This document shows, in pieces, positions 7,479-16,938 of a stretch of 64,000 bases of DNA. The first letter of the stretch is position 1; every line of letters starts with the position of its first letter. A program made the translations under genes and the position numbers. The notes below the pieces were generated by a model. The model was not told where the DNA came from. It was given only the letters and a program-made list of their open reading frames with translations, and searched no databases. Origin of the DNA: Seleniivibrio woodruffii (lineage in GTDB: Bacteria > Chrysiogenota > Deferribacteres > Deferribacterales > Geovibrionaceae); the NCBI RefSeq assembly GCF_004339245.1, contig NZ_SMGG01000003.1, positions 523,106-587,105 on the forward strand, given 5' to 3'.

Positions 7479-8417
7479 ATGAAAATAGACATCAAAGACG
7501 TGCTGAAACGCTCAAGACCCCTGCTGGGACTCATCATCCTGTCGGTGATAGTCTCCTTCATAAGTAAGGACTTTTTGACCGTCAGCAACATTATGAACGT
7601 AATGAGGCAGACCTCCATAAACGCCATAATAGCGGCGGGCATGACGTTTGTCATCCTCACCGGCGGAATCGACCTTTCGGTTGGTTCCATTCTGGCGATA
7701 TGCGGAGCCATCGCCGCAACTATGATCTCCACTGGCTTCGGCGTGGCCTCAACAGTTTTCGTAACCCTGTCGCTGGGTGTTCTGCTGGGTGTTTTCGCAG
7801 GTATCGCAATCACCAAGGGCAGGATTCAGCCTTTTATAGCCACTCTGGTCGCCATGACACTGCTCAGGGGCGCAACCCTTGTCCATACGGACGGAAAACC
7901 CATCTCCACTGGCTATGATGCCGCCGCAGATGCTTTCGCATGGTTCGGCACAGGCTATGTGGCGGGAATCCCCGTTCCCGTGGTGCTTATGGTTGTGGTT
8001 TTCGCACTGTCCCACTATGTTCTCAGGCATACCCGCTTCGGTCGCTATGTTTACGCCATCGGCGGCAACGAGGAGGCCTCAAGGCTTTCCGGCGTGCGGG
8101 TCACAAGAATAAAAATTGCGGTCTATGCCATCTGCGGACTTGTTTCCGCTCTGGCAGGGATAATATTAACATCAAGGCTCTCCTCCGCACAGCCCACGGC
8201 GGGCGCAGGATATGAGCTTGATGCCATCGCCGCTGTTGTTCTGGGCGGAACAAGCCTTGCAGGCGGCGCAGGAACCATACTGGGAACCTTCACCGGAGCG
8301 CTTATCATAGGCATTCTGAACAATGCCCTGAACCTGCTGAACGTTTCGTCCTATTATCAGATGATAGCAAAGGGTGCGGTGATACTGGTCGCCGTTCTTA
8401 TGGATAGAAAGAAGTAA
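7479..8417 (+). CDS. rbsC: Ribose ABC transporter permease
   Basis: Inner-membrane permease of the ribose importer, 312 residues. The hallmark GGIDLSVGSILA lies near residues 62-73 and a C-terminal GTSLAGGAGTILGTFTGALI segment is typical of RbsC/BPD_transp_2 proteins. About eight to ten membrane segments are visible as hydrophobic stretches. The start follows rbsA by 14 bases with GGAG upstream. It works as a dimer with RbsA and receives ribose from RbsB. Confidence 0.95.
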   Translation: MKIDIKDVLKRSRPLLGLIILSVIVSFISKDFLTVSNIMNVMRQTSINAIIAAGMTFVILTGGIDLSVGSILAICGAIAATMISTGFGVASTVFVTLSLGVLLGVFAGIAITKGRIQPFIATLVAMTLLRGATLVHTDGKPISTGYDAAADAFAWFGTGYVAGIPVPVVLMVVVFALSHYVLRHTRFGRYVYAIGGNEEASRLSGVRVTRIKIAVYAICGLVSALAGIILTSRLSSAQPTAGAGYELDAIAAVVLGGTSLAGGAGTILGTFTGALIIGILNNALNLLNVSSYYQMIAKGAVILVAVLMDRKK

Positions 8418-8448
8418 CAGCACATATCCAAACTAAGGAGTGAAAAGT

Positions 8449-9324
8449 ATGAAAAAGTTTCTCGCTATTTTCGTAGCCCTTCTGGCGATTCCCGCCATGA
8501 CGGCATTTGCGGCACAGAAGACTGTCGGTCTTGTGGTGTCCACACTGAACAACCCCTTCTTCGTTACTCTGAAAGACGGAGCAGTGGGCGAAGCTAAGAA
8601 AGCGGGCATAAACCTTATTGTCCTTGACTCACAGAACGACCCCGCAAAAGAGATTGCAAACGTTGAAGATCTTTTGTCTAAAGGTGTTTCAGCAATCCTT
8701 ATCAACCCTACTGACTCAGACGCAGTGGGCAACGCAATCAAAATGGCAAACAGAGCCAAAGTTCCCGTTATCACACTTGACAGAGGCGCAAACGCAGGTG
8801 CAGTTGTTTCCCACATTGCATCTGACAACGTAGCCGGCGGCAAAATGGCTGGTGAGTTCATCGCCAAAAAACTCGGCAAAAAAGGTAACGCTGTTGAGCT
8901 TGAAGGTATCCCCGGAACATCCGCAGCCCGTGACAGAGGCAAAGGCTTCAACGACGCTGTTAAAGGCACTCAGATCAAAGTTGTTGCACGTCAGGCGGCA
9001 GATTTTGACAGAACAAAAGGTCTGAACGTAATGGAGAACATTCTTCAGGCACAGCCTAAGATTGACGCTGTGTTCGCACACAACGACGAGATGGCTCTCG
9101 GCGCACTCAGAGCTATTCAGGCATCAAAAAGAAACATCCTCGTAGTGGGATTTGACGCTACAGACGACGCTGTTAAAGCTGTTAAAGAGGGTAAACTGGC
9201 CGCAACTGTTGCACAGCAGCCCGCTTTCATCGGCGCAAAAGGCGTTGAAACTGCCAAGGCAGTTCTGGAAGGTAAAAAAGTTCAGCCCAGCATCCCTGTG
9301 GCGCTGAAATTGGTCGTTAAATAA
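8449..9324 (+). CDS. rbsB: Ribose-binding periplasmic protein
   Basis: Periplasmic sugar-binding protein of 291 residues. It starts [20 protein letters not shown], a classic signal peptide with cleavage likely after AFAA. The mature part begins [21 protein letters not shown], as RbsB does. AAGGAG sits eight bases before the ATG at 8449; the GTG at 8440 overlaps that site and is rejected. Codon use is strongly biased (GCA, AAA), as in highly expressed genes. It is the last gene of the operon and is followed by a strong terminator. Confidence 0.96.
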   Translation: MKKFLAIFVALLAIPAMTAFAAQKTVGLVVSTLNNPFFVTLKDGAVGEAKKAGINLIVLDSQNDPAKEIANVEDLLSKGVSAILINPTDSDAVGNAIKMANRAKVPVITLDRGANAGAVVSHIASDNVAGGKMAGEFIAKKLGKKGNAVELEGIPGTSAARDRGKGFNDAVKGTQIKVVARQAADFDRTKGLNVMENILQAQPKIDAVFAHNDEMALGALRAIQASKRNILVVGFDATDDAVKAVKEGKLAATVAQQPAFIGAKGVETAKAVLEGKKVQPSIPVALKLVVK

Positions 9325-9350
9325 AAGGTTTTGCAAACAACCTTCAGATG

Positions 9351-9379
9351 AAAAAGGCGGCTGTCAGGCCGCCTTTTTT
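9351..9379 (+). terminator. Rho-independent terminator after rbsB
   Basis: Stem GGCGGC/GCCGCC (9356-9361 and 9368-9373) with loop TGTCAG, followed by six T and preceded by five A. It can therefore act in both directions, serving rbsB and the convergent tonB gene. Confidence 0.9.
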
Positions 9380-9396
9380 CGTTTATATAGTACCAT

Positions 9397-9423
9397 GTCA
9401 TTCTGAGTGGAACGAAGAATCTC
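9397..9423. repeat. Partial copy of the TCATTCTGA repeat family
   Basis: GTCATTCTGAGTGG...GAAGAATC matches the left end of the element at 2564-2667. It lies between the rbsB terminator and tonB, and its last bases contribute to the tonB stop codon region. The right half seen in the complete copy is missing. Confidence 0.6.
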
Positions 9424-10132
9424 ATTTTATCAGTTTATAAACTATGGGAACCACAAGGGAAACCTGTTTGTCCGAGTTGTGGCGGACAGGAAATACCGAC
9501 TTCACCAGTTTCAGGGCTTCCGAATCCAGTGTGTCGTAGCCGCTGGAGGAGACCACCAGCGATTCGAGCAGTGTTCCGTTCTCTGCTATGGTCAGTTTCA
9601 GCTTTACAGTTCCCTCTATGCCCCTGCGTCTGGCAGACATGGGATATGTCTTGTTTGCTTCCAGTTTCGAGTTGAGAACAGACTGATATCCGGAATAGTC
9701 AAAGGGTCTGGGCGATGCGGACACTGCGGGTGTTGGAGTGTTCTGAACTGGTGAGGCTGCAACGGGTGCATAGGTTTCCGCAGGCACTGCCGATGTTACT
9801 GCGGCGGGTGCAGGTTCTGCGGCTGCGGTGGCGGGTGCTGAAACCTCGGCCACTGCGGCGGAGTTCACCTGCTCATATTTTTTCTGAGGTGCAGGCTGAA
9901 CCGTCTGTTTTCTGACAGGCTCGGCTTTCTGAACTCTCTCCGTCTGCTGAGGGGACATGGGCACGGGAGCTTCAATCTGCTCAGGTGCCGGAGCCGCCTG
10001 CCTGAAATAGGCCGAAAGGTCTATAACGTGGGGTTCGGGCTGCGGGACGAATCCGCCCATGCTCATTCCATAGAAAAAGATAGCGGCCATCATACCGTGG
10101 ATGGCCAGAGACTGGGTCATTGCCTTTCTCAT
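9422..10132 (-). CDS. tonB: TonB energy-transducing protein
   Basis: Couples the inner-membrane proton gradient, through ExbBD, to outer-membrane receptors; 236 residues. There is one N-terminal membrane anchor (about residues 5-25). A long Pro/Ala/Glu-rich periplasm-spanning stretch covers about residues 30-140. The C-terminal TonB domain begins near YPMSARRRGIEGTVKLKLTI. AGGAG lies five bases before the ATG at 10132; a GTG two codons earlier also overlaps the exbD stop. It is the last gene of exbB-exbD-tonB, which has a Fur box upstream, so it probably serves the receptor at 14826. Confidence 0.92.
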   Translation of the reverse strand: MRKAMTQSLAIHGMMAAIFFYGMSMGGFVPQPEPHVIDLSAYFRQAAPAPEQIEAPVPMSPQQTERVQKAEPVRKQTVQPAPQKKYEQVNSAAVAEVSAPATAAAEPAPAAVTSAVPAETYAPVAASPVQNTPTPAVSASPRPFDYSGYQSVLNSKLEANKTYPMSARRRGIEGTVKLKLTIAENGTLLESLVVSSSGYDTLDSEALKLVKSVFPVRHNSDKQVSLVVPIVYKLIK

Positions 10133-10134
10133 GG

Positions 10135-10509
10135 TCACTCCTTTTCGGTTTCAAGGTTTACGTTCTTGAAACCTGCCAGTTTCAGCATATTCATTATATC
10201 CACAAAGTTCTGGATAACTGCGTTCCTGTCGGCTCGGAGAACTATGGGACTCTCTTTGTCCAGTGTGTTCATGGTTTCGGAAAGTGCCTGAATGGAATAG
10301 CTTTTTCCGTTATAGTAATATTCGCCCTCTTTCGACACGTCTATGGTGACACCCTGTTTTGCGCTCTCTGTCTGTGCCGCTTTTGGCAGCTCCACAGGTA
10401 TTGAGCCTTTTGCGATGAAGGTCGCCGTTGCCAGAACTATGGTGAGCAGCACCAGCATGATGTCAATGAAGGGGACAACGTTTATGGTGTCAAAGCTTTT
10501 GTCTTTCAT
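10135..10509 (-). CDS. exbD: ExbD, biopolymer transport protein
   Basis: Second membrane component of the TonB motor; 124 residues with a single N-terminal membrane segment. The segment NVVPFIDIMLVLLTIVL (about residues 10-26) carries the conserved Asp that carries protons in ExbD/TolR. The periplasmic domain follows. The start lies inside the end of exbB (20-base overlap) with GAGG upstream, and the stop touches the tonB start, so all three are translationally linked. Because tonB is adjacent, ExbD is favoured over TolR. Confidence 0.94.
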   Translation of the reverse strand: MKDKSFDTINVVPFIDIMLVLLTIVLATATFIAKGSIPVELPKAAQTESAKQGVTIDVSKEGEYYYNGKSYSIQALSETMNTLDKESPIVLRADRNAVIQNFVDIMNMLKLAGFKNVNLETEKE

Positions 10510-10924
10510 TGATAGCCTCTTTCTGAAGCATCAGAACGTTCACCCTTCTGTGGAGCAGGTTATAGAGCACAATTGAGGGGATGGCCACCAGAAGGCCTGC
10601 CGCTGTGGCTTTCAGAGCCAGAGCCAGTCCCGCCATTATGTCGTTCACGTTTGTCGTGCCGCCGCTTCCCATGGCATAAAAGGTGTGCATAATTCCCATA
10701 ACCGTGCCCAGAAGACCTATGTAGGGAGCGTTGCTGCCGATGGTTCCGACAATGTGCAGACGTCCTGTCAGGGCGGATTCCAGCTCCTGAATGGTCTGGT
10801 AGGTGTTAACGTCTGTTCTGCTGTAAAACCGGAAACGTTCGATGGACACAGCCACCGCAACGATACTTAAGACCACGAGCAGACCGATCACGCCGTAGTC
10901 AACCATACTGCCGAGCATATTCAT
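10490..10924 (-). CDS. exbB: ExbB, TonB-system proton channel
   Basis: Forms the proton channel that drives TonB; a short 144-residue version with three membrane segments. The MotA/TolQ/ExbB core is evident in NAPYIGLLGTVMGIMHTFYAM and GLALALKATAAGLLVAIPSIV. GGAGAAG lies six bases before the ATG. It is the first gene of exbB-exbD-tonB. The Fur box at 10949-10967 lies 24 bases upstream, so iron repression is likely. Some epsilonproteobacterial ExbB proteins are similarly short. Confidence 0.94.
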   Translation of the reverse strand: MNMLGSMVDYGVIGLLVVLSIVAVAVSIERFRFYSRTDVNTYQTIQELESALTGRLHIVGTIGSNAPYIGLLGTVMGIMHTFYAMGSGGTTNVNDIMAGLALALKATAAGLLVAIPSIVLYNLLHRRVNVLMLQKEAINERQKL

Positions 10925-10948
10925 GGATACTTCTCCGTTTAATATTGT

Positions 10949-10967
10949 GATAATGATATTCGATATC
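10949..10967. promoter_or_regulatory. Fur box upstream of exbB-exbD-tonB
   Basis: GATAATGATATTCGATATC matches the classical 19-base Fur consensus at 16 of 19 positions by my alignment. It lies between the divergent exbB and siderophore-permease genes, nearer exbB. Confidence 0.75.
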
Positions 10968-11059
10968 AGAGAAAGGCTGTCTAGTCAATAAAAAATGGTA
11001 AATATCCTCATTTGTCAATTACGGCTTTACAAACAATACTTTTTCAAGTAAACAGCATT

Positions 11060-11078
11060 GAAATTGAATATCAATATC
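11060..11078. promoter_or_regulatory. Fur box upstream of the siderophore ABC operon
   Basis: GAAATTGAATATCAATATC matches the Fur consensus at 14 of 19 positions. It lies 14 bases before the ATG at 11093. It would fall inside the gene if the earlier start at 11012 were used, which supports the later start. Confidence 0.65.
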
Positions 11079-11092
11079 CGGTGATTCTTTTA

Positions 11093-12046
11093 ATGAAAAT
11101 TATTATTTTGTTTGTACTTGTCTGCGTTCTCGGCATCTGGTCGCTATTTCTGGGTTTTACGGATATTTCGGTGACAGAAGTTTTCTCAATGTCCGAAAGC
11201 CAGTCCCTTGTGATGGCTGTGAGCAGGATTCCCAGACTTGCGGCTGTGATAATTGCGGGCGCTTCGATGAGCATCTGCGGCGTGATTATGCAGCAGATGA
11301 CCCACAACAGATTTGTTTCGCCCACAACAGCGGGCACTATGGATGCCGCCGCACTGGGCATAATGCTTTCAATGCTGATATTCCCCGACGGCGGGACCTA
11401 TCAGCGTCTCAGCGTTTCTCTGGCGGTGACGCTTGGCGCGTCTGCGGTTTTCATGACACTGGCGGAGCGCATAAAATTCAAAAATCTGGTATTCGTTCCT
11501 CTGCTGGGGATAATTTTCGGGAATATTCTGGATTCGGTAACAACTTTCATAGGGCTTCAGTTCAACGTGGTTCACAGCATGGCCTCGTGGCTTCAGGGTG
11601 ATTTCTCATCCGTTATGCAGGGGAACTACGAACTAATGTATATCAGCGTGCCCCTCCTGGCGGTGACGTATTTTTACGCCGACAGGTTTACGCTGATGGG
11701 TATGGGCAAAAGTTTTGCGGTTAATCTGGGGATGAACTACGCCAATATGTTCCGGCTGGGGCTGGTGGTCACCTCCTGTGTTACATCGGTGATAGTGCTC
11801 ACCGTGGGTATGATCCCCTTCGTGGGGCTGATAGTCCCTAACATAATAAGTATCCTGTTCGGCGATAACCTGCGGAAAACCCTTCCGCTGACAGCCCTCG
11901 CAGGTTCGGCTTTTCTTCTGGCGTGCGACATTCTGGGGCGCAGTGTAATGTATCCCTATGAGGTTTCCGTGAGCGTCATGGTGGGGATAATAGGCGGTGC
12001 CGTGTTTCTGTATCTGATACTGGGGAGGCGGCTGAATGCGGGATAA
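11093..12046 (+). CDS. Iron-siderophore ABC permease (FecCD family, CeuB/VctD-like)
   Basis: Inner-membrane permease for iron-siderophore uptake; 317 residues from the ATG at 11093. Multiple membrane segments are visible, with the FecCD pattern SRIPRLAAVIIAGASMSICG near the N-terminus and GMIPFVGLIVPNI near the C-terminus. An in-frame start at 11012 is rejected because it would bury the Fur box. The end overlaps the second permease by 11 bases. The two-permease, separate-ATPase layout matches CeuBCDE, VctPDGC and YclNOPQ systems for linear catecholates or mixed-type siderophores. Confidence 0.92.
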   Translation: MKIIILFVLVCVLGIWSLFLGFTDISVTEVFSMSESQSLVMAVSRIPRLAAVIIAGASMSICGVIMQQMTHNRFVSPTTAGTMDAAALGIMLSMLIFPDGGTYQRLSVSLAVTLGASAVFMTLAERIKFKNLVFVPLLGIIFGNILDSVTTFIGLQFNVVHSMASWLQGDFSSVMQGNYELMYISVPLLAVTYFYADRFTLMGMGKSFAVNLGMNYANMFRLGLVVTSCVTSVIVLTVGMIPFVGLIVPNIISILFGDNLRKTLPLTALAGSAFLLACDILGRSVMYPYEVSVSVMVGIIGGAVFLYLILGRRLNAG

Positions 12047-12977
12047 TGTAAAACTTGTTCTGCTGTCCGTTCTTTCGGCGGCGTGCATTCTGCTGTTTCT
12101 GTTTTACGATTCAGGGAGCGACCTTTCGTTCATTCTGCCGGAGCGGGGAGCGAAAGCGGGCGCAATGGTGATAACGGGAATTGCGGTGGCATATTCCGCA
12201 GTGATCTTTCAGACAATATCCTTCAACCGGATACTTACTCCCTCAGTGATGGGGTTCGATGCGGTGTATCTGTTTTTGCAGACAACTGCGCTTTTTATTT
12301 TCGGCAGCGGCGGCTTTATGATGGTGAACGAGGTGTTCAACTTCGGCATATCTGCGGCGGCGCTGATGCTGTTTACATTCTTTCTGTACAGACTGATATT
12401 TGTCCGTAACGGAAACGTTTTTTTCCTGATGCTTGTCGGTGTGGTGATGTGGACGCTGTTCCGCAGCCTCACCGTGTTCATGCAGATGCTTATAGATCCC
12501 AATGAGTTTGCTGTGGTCCAGGACGCAATGTTTGCCAGTTTCAACAACGTGCGGGTGGATCTGCTCGGCGTGTCTGCGGCGGTCATCATCGCCGTTGCGC
12601 TCTATTGTATCCCCATGTTCAGAAAGCTGGACGTGATGCTTCTGGGCAGGGAACATGCGGTGAGTCTTGGCATTGCCTACGACAATCTGGTGAAAAGATC
12701 CCTGATAGTTATAACCCTGCTGGTGGCTGTTTCCACCGCCCTTGTGGGTCAGATGACCTTTCTGGGGATAATAGTCAGCAATCTGGCGTATGAATCCATG
12801 AAAACCTACAAACACAGCTATGTGATAGCCTGTTCAGCCCTCTATTCGGTGATTGCCATCGTGGGTGGACAGTTTGTCATAGAGCGGGTGTTCTATTTCA
12901 ACATAACAGTGTCCGTGGTGATAAATTTCGTTGGCGGACTGTACTTTATGTATCTTCTGACAAAGGAGAGTAAATAG
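12036..12977 (+). CDS. Iron-siderophore ABC permease (FecCD family, CeuC/VctG-like)
   Basis: Second permease of the importer, 313 residues, with about nine hydrophobic segments. Landmarks are FNRILTPSVMGFDAVYLF and GQMTFLGIIVSNLAYE, as in the CeuC/FatC/VctG branch. It overlaps the preceding permease by 11 bases and the ATPase gene by one base (TAGTG), so the three are translated together. A heterodimer with the 11093-12046 protein is expected. Confidence 0.92.
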   Translation: MRDNVKLVLLSVLSAACILLFLFYDSGSDLSFILPERGAKAGAMVITGIAVAYSAVIFQTISFNRILTPSVMGFDAVYLFLQTTALFIFGSGGFMMVNEVFNFGISAAALMLFTFFLYRLIFVRNGNVFFLMLVGVVMWTLFRSLTVFMQMLIDPNEFAVVQDAMFASFNNVRVDLLGVSAAVIIAVALYCIPMFRKLDVMLLGREHAVSLGIAYDNLVKRSLIVITLLVAVSTALVGQMTFLGIIVSNLAYESMKTYKHSYVIACSALYSVIAIVGGQFVIERVFYFNITVSVVINFVGGLYFMYLLTKESK

Positions 12978-13735
12978 TGCTGAAAACAGAGAATATATCG
13001 AAATTTTATGACGGTAAGGCGGTTATCGACGGGGTTGATGTTGAGATACCCAAGGGGAAGATAACCTCTTTCATAGGCTCAAACGGTGCGGGAAAGAGTA
13101 CTCTTCTTTCTGTGATAAGCAGGCTTATCAAGCAGAACGGGGGAAACGTTTACCTTGAAGGCACTCCGATATCCGACATAGACGACAGCGAACTGGCCAA
13201 AAGAATATCCATCCTGAAACAGTCCAGCCATGTGAACATAAAGCTTACCGTGCGGGAGCTGGTCGCTTTCGGCAGATTTCCACACTCAGGCGGCAGGCTG
13301 AATGGGGTTGATGAAGAGATGATTAGTCGGGCAATCGGTTACATGGATCTGAAGGAATCAGAAAATAAATTTATCGATACACTCAGCGGCGGTCAGCGTC
13401 AGCGGGCTTTCATCGCCATGATAATCGCACAGGATACGGATTATATCCTGCTGGATGAGCCGCTGAACAATCTGGATATGAAGCATTCCGTACAGATTAT
13501 GAAGACCTTGCGCAGTCTGGCGGATGATTTCGGCAAGACCATCGTTCTGGTTATACACGACATAAACTTCGCCTCCTGCTACTCGGACTACATCGCCGCC
13601 ATGAAAGACGGAAAGATGGCGGGGTTCGGAAGGGTGGAGGAGATGATAGAGAACGGGATACTGAACGACGTGTTCGGAATGGATTTTGATGTGAGAGAGA
13701 TGAACGGCAGCAGGATCTGCCTTTATTATACCTGA
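12977..13735 (+). CDS. Iron-siderophore ABC transporter ATPase (CeuD/VctC-like)
   Basis: ATPase of the siderophore importer; 252 residues. Walker A GSNGAGKST lies near residues 34-42, signature LSGGQRQRAFIAMI near 135 and Walker B YILLDEPLNNLD near 155. It starts with GTG at 12977, with AAGGAGAG six bases upstream and a one-base overlap with the previous stop. It is followed 12 bases later by the binding-protein gene. Confidence 0.94.
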   Translation: MLKTENISKFYDGKAVIDGVDVEIPKGKITSFIGSNGAGKSTLLSVISRLIKQNGGNVYLEGTPISDIDDSELAKRISILKQSSHVNIKLTVRELVAFGRFPHSGGRLNGVDEEMISRAIGYMDLKESENKFIDTLSGGQRQRAFIAMIIAQDTDYILLDEPLNNLDMKHSVQIMKTLRSLADDFGKTIVLVIHDINFASCYSDYIAAMKDGKMAGFGRVEEMIENGILNDVFGMDFDVREMNGSRICLYYT

Positions 13736-13747
13736 GAAGGAGAAATA

Positions 13748-14665
13748 ATGAGAAAATTGCTCAGTTTTGCCGCTACGGCACTGCTGGTGCTCGGTTTTTC
13801 AGCCGGAGCGCAGGCGGCCGGATTCGTGCTTCTGGACAAAGGGAAAAAGGCTGAAAATTTCCCTGCCGCACCCAAAAGGGTCGTTGTTATGGACTACAGC
13901 ACTCTGGACACCATGGATGAGCTGGGGCTTTCGTCTGCGGTTATCGCAGTGCCGAAAATGCACCTGCCGAAATATCTGGAAAAATTCAGAGATAAAAAAT
14001 ATGAGGACGTGGGCGGGGTCATGGAGTTTGATATCGAGAAGATATACAAGCTGAAGCCCGACTTCATCGTTATCAGCAACAGACAGCTGAAAAGCCATGA
14101 GAAGCTTTCGAAAATCGCCCCAACTGTGAACGTCAATATCGACAGCAGACGCTATATGGATTCGTTCAGGGAGAACACCCTGCTGACCGGCAGAATATGG
14201 AACAAAGAGGCTGAAGCGAAACAGCTCATCTCTAAGGTGGACACAGCTGTGAACAGGCTCAGGGCTGAGGCATCGGACAGGGGCGGAAAGGCTCTGCTGG
14301 TGATGTTCAGCGCAGGCAGATACAGCGCATTCGGAAGCGGATCCAGATTCGGAATAATCTATGATGCTTTCGGTGTTGCTCAGGCAGACGGAGGCATTCA
14401 GGTATCAAACCACGGCAAAGCGGTGAACAGCGAATACATCGCCAAAATAAACCCCGACTATTTCTTTGTTGTGGACAGAGATGCGGTTGTGGAGGGCAAG
14501 GCATCGCCCAAAAAAGAGGTTGAGAATACACTCATCCGCACAACGAAAGCCTTTAAGAACGGAAAGATAGGGTATCTTCCCGCAGACCACTGGTATCTGG
14601 CAAACGGCGGGGCAAAGTCGCTCCTGCTGATGGTAAACGATATACATTCGGTAATCTCGAAATAA
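13748..14665 (+). CDS. Periplasmic siderophore-binding protein (CeuE/VctP/YclQ-like)
   Basis: Binds the ferric siderophore in the periplasm; 305 residues. The signal peptide ends in AGAQAA. The PBP class III fold is supported by PKRVVVMDYSTLDTMDELG, GSRFGIIYDAFGV and NSEYIAKINPDYFFVVDRD. His222 (in SNHGKAV) and Tyr283 (in DHWYLANGG) are 61 residues apart. That is the same spacing as His227 and Tyr288 of Campylobacter CeuE, which complete iron coordination by tetradentate bis-catecholates (CeuE numbering from memory). This suggests a linear, hydrolysed siderophore as ligand. It is the last gene of the four-gene ABC operon. Confidence 0.92.
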   Translation: MRKLLSFAATALLVLGFSAGAQAAGFVLLDKGKKAENFPAAPKRVVVMDYSTLDTMDELGLSSAVIAVPKMHLPKYLEKFRDKKYEDVGGVMEFDIEKIYKLKPDFIVISNRQLKSHEKLSKIAPTVNVNIDSRRYMDSFRENTLLTGRIWNKEAEAKQLISKVDTAVNRLRAEASDRGGKALLVMFSAGRYSAFGSGSRFGIIYDAFGVAQADGGIQVSNHGKAVNSEYIAKINPDYFFVVDRDAVVEGKASPKKEVENTLIRTTKAFKNGKIGYLPADHWYLANGGAKSLLLMVNDIHSVISK

Positions 14666-14742
14666 CATACTAAAAATTGCATGTATAAAACAAAATATTG
14701 ACACTCACGTCATATTTTGATAACTAACAATCGGCACATATT

Positions 14743-14761
14743 GATACTGAGAATCAATACC
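14743..14761. promoter_or_regulatory. Fur box upstream of the TonB-dependent receptor
   Basis: GATACTGAGAATCAATACC matches the Fur consensus at 15 of 19 positions. It lies 64 bases before the receptor ATG, the third such site in this iron island. Confidence 0.65.
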
Positions 14762-14825
14762 TTTAATGGGTTCTGTTAGCGGGTTTCAGAAAAGATGTGT
14801 TGATAAAGCGTCATATGGAGGAAAG

Positions 14826-16886
14826 ATGAAGCAAAGGACAATTTTCAAACCCGGCAGCTTTATGCTTGCGGTGACTATGGTGCTCTCTTCGCTGACAGCG
14901 GCACATGCGGAAGAGGCAAAAGAGATCAAGCCTGTGGTTGTAACGGCAACTGGCTATGAGCAGTACATTTCCGATGCTCCGGCCAGCATCAGCGTTATCA
15001 CGAAAGAGGATATCGCAAAACAGCCTGCGGCCACTGTTACCGACCTGCTCAAAAAGGTTGAAGGTGTCAGCATCGTGGGCGGAAGTCCCAACGAGACAGA
15101 TATTTCCGTAAGGGGTATGCCGGGCGAATACACCCTTATTCTGGTTGACGGCAAACGTCAGAACACCAGAGAGACAATGAACAGAGGCACAGGCGGCGTT
15201 CAGGCGAACCTCATTCCGCCCCTTGATGCAATCGAGAGGATAGAGATCGTCAGAGGCCCCATGTCATCCGTTTACGGTTCCGAGGCCATGGGCGGTGTTA
15301 TCAACATCATCACCAAAAAAGTACCCGAAAAATGGAGCGGCTCGCTCACTCTGGGCACGGTTCAGCATAAGGACGGTGAATACGGAACAACTTTCAACAG
15401 ACAGTTCTGGATCGGCGGCCCCATCGTTAAAGACAAAGTGGGCTTCCAGCTCTACGGCGAACTGAACGACCGCAATGAGGACGACATCTATTATTCCGGC
15501 TCCGCAACCAGCGGAAACAACGGAAAAGAGGATGAGAACATCACTGCGAAACTGACCCTGACCCCCGACAAGAACAACGAGATAAACATCGAAGCCGGAT
15601 ATGATCAGCTGACTTACGAGCGTACTGCCGGAAAATCTCTGGCGGCAACAGCGGCCTCAACAGAGACCGAACACTCACGCAGACACTGGTCTGTAAGCCA
15701 CGACGGTAAATACGGAAAAGCCACCACAAGCCTTGCTCTGAGCCAGGAGGTTGCAGATCAGGAAAACTGGACGAACGGCGTTAAAAGCACAGTTAAACCC
15801 GAACTGACCAACACCACACTGGATGCGGGTCTGTCGTATGCATTTTCAACGAACACCCTGCGCACAGGCGGCCAGTTCATAAAATCCGAGGTTGAGGGCA
15901 TCGGCAAACAGGATTCCATCACAGGATATCCCGTTAACACCGACGATGTTTCCATAGACTCATACGCACTCTATGTTGAGGACGAATACTTCCTTACGGA
16001 CAACTTTGCAATTACAGCGGGCGTTCGTATGGACGATGACGAGAGATACGGCTCCAACTGGACGCCCAGACTCTACTCCGTTTACAAGCTCACCGACAGA
16101 TGGACGCTGAGAGGCGGCGTTGCAATGGGATTCAAAGCCCCCACAGTGCGCCAGACAACAGACGGCTACTGTATGACGACGGGCGGCGGAACACAGGTTG
16201 CGGGAACCCTTTGCGGAAACCCCGATCTTGATCCCGAAAAGAGCATCACCGAAGAGGTGGGTATCAGATATGACGTACCCGGCGGCATGAGCTTCGGGTT
16301 CACAGTTTACAACAACGATATTAAAGACAAGGTATCAAGCTACAGTACAGGCGTGGTCGACCCCCTTGTGCCCAGCAGATACATATATACTTATGAGAAC
16401 ATTGACGAGGTCAACCTGAAAGGTGTCGAGGTTTCATTCAGCACCCCCATCGGCAAAAAGCTGAAGCTGAACGCAAACTATACCTACACAGATTCCGAGC
16501 GTAAAGGCGGCGAACCCGCATATGACGGAAGCTCACTGGACGGTCTGCCTCTGGACAAAACCCCCGAGCACATGTTCAACACCCAGCTTGACTGGCAGGC
16601 GACAAAAGCAATCGGTCTCTATGTGAGAGCGAACGCCGTAAGCAAGCAGTACTGGTCTGCGTTCAGAAACGGTGCAATGAGATCCAGAGTGCGCCCCGGC
16701 GCAGCGACCTATGACATCGGCGGTGTATATGATGTCAGCAAAAACCTTTCGTTCAAGCTTGCAGTGCTCAACCTCACCGACAAAAAGGTTGCGGTTGACG
16801 ACCGCACACGCACAGGCGGACTGGACGGCAACTGGATGGTTGACGAAGGTCTCCGTGTTGCGGCGGATATGACCCTCAGATTCTGA
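14826..16886 (+). CDS. TonB-dependent siderophore receptor (CirA/CfrA-like)
   Basis: Outer-membrane receptor for ferric catecholates, 686 residues. The start at 14826 follows GGAGG by four bases; an upstream in-frame start would spoil the signal peptide. The signal peptide covers residues 1-28 (ending AHA), the TonB box IKPVVVTAT lies near 34-42 and the plug has DAIERIEIVRGPMSSVYGSE. The beta-barrel ends in Phe, as expected for assembly. It most resembles CirA/IrgA/CfrA receptors, which handle enterobactin and its linear fragments. It is flanked by a Fur box and, downstream, the esterase gene. The exact ligand is inferred. Confidence 0.93.
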   Translation: MKQRTIFKPGSFMLAVTMVLSSLTAAHAEEAKEIKPVVVTATGYEQYISDAPASISVITKEDIAKQPAATVTDLLKKVEGVSIVGGSPNETDISVRGMPGEYTLILVDGKRQNTRETMNRGTGGVQANLIPPLDAIERIEIVRGPMSSVYGSEAMGGVINIITKKVPEKWSGSLTLGTVQHKDGEYGTTFNRQFWIGGPIVKDKVGFQLYGELNDRNEDDIYYSGSATSGNNGKEDENITAKLTLTPDKNNEINIEAGYDQLTYERTAGKSLAATAASTETEHSRRHWSVSHDGKYGKATTSLALSQEVADQENWTNGVKSTVKPELTNTTLDAGLSYAFSTNTLRTGGQFIKSEVEGIGKQDSITGYPVNTDDVSIDSYALYVEDEYFLTDNFAITAGVRMDDDERYGSNWTPRLYSVYKLTDRWTLRGGVAMGFKAPTVRQTTDGYCMTTGGGTQVAGTLCGNPDLDPEKSITEEVGIRYDVPGGMSFGFTVYNNDIKDKVSSYSTGVVDPLVPSRYIYTYENIDEVNLKGVEVSFSTPIGKKLKLNANYTYTDSERKGGEPAYDGSSLDGLPLDKTPEHMFNTQLDWQATKAIGLYVRANAVSKQYWSAFRNGAMRSRVRPGAATYDIGGVYDVSKNLSFKLAVLNLTDKKVAVDDRTRTGGLDGNWMVDEGLRVAADMTLRF

Positions 16887-16900
16887 TAATAACCTTTAAG

Positions 16901-16926
16901 GGCACCGTGAAAGCGGTGCCTTTTTT
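16901..16926 (+). terminator. Terminator between receptor and esterase
   Basis: Stem GGCACCG/CGGTGCC with loop TGAAAG, then six T. It lies 14 bases past the receptor stop and 13 bases before the esterase ATG, so it may act as a partial terminator that lowers esterase expression. Confidence 0.85.
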
Positions 16927-16938
16927 AATGGAGATAAC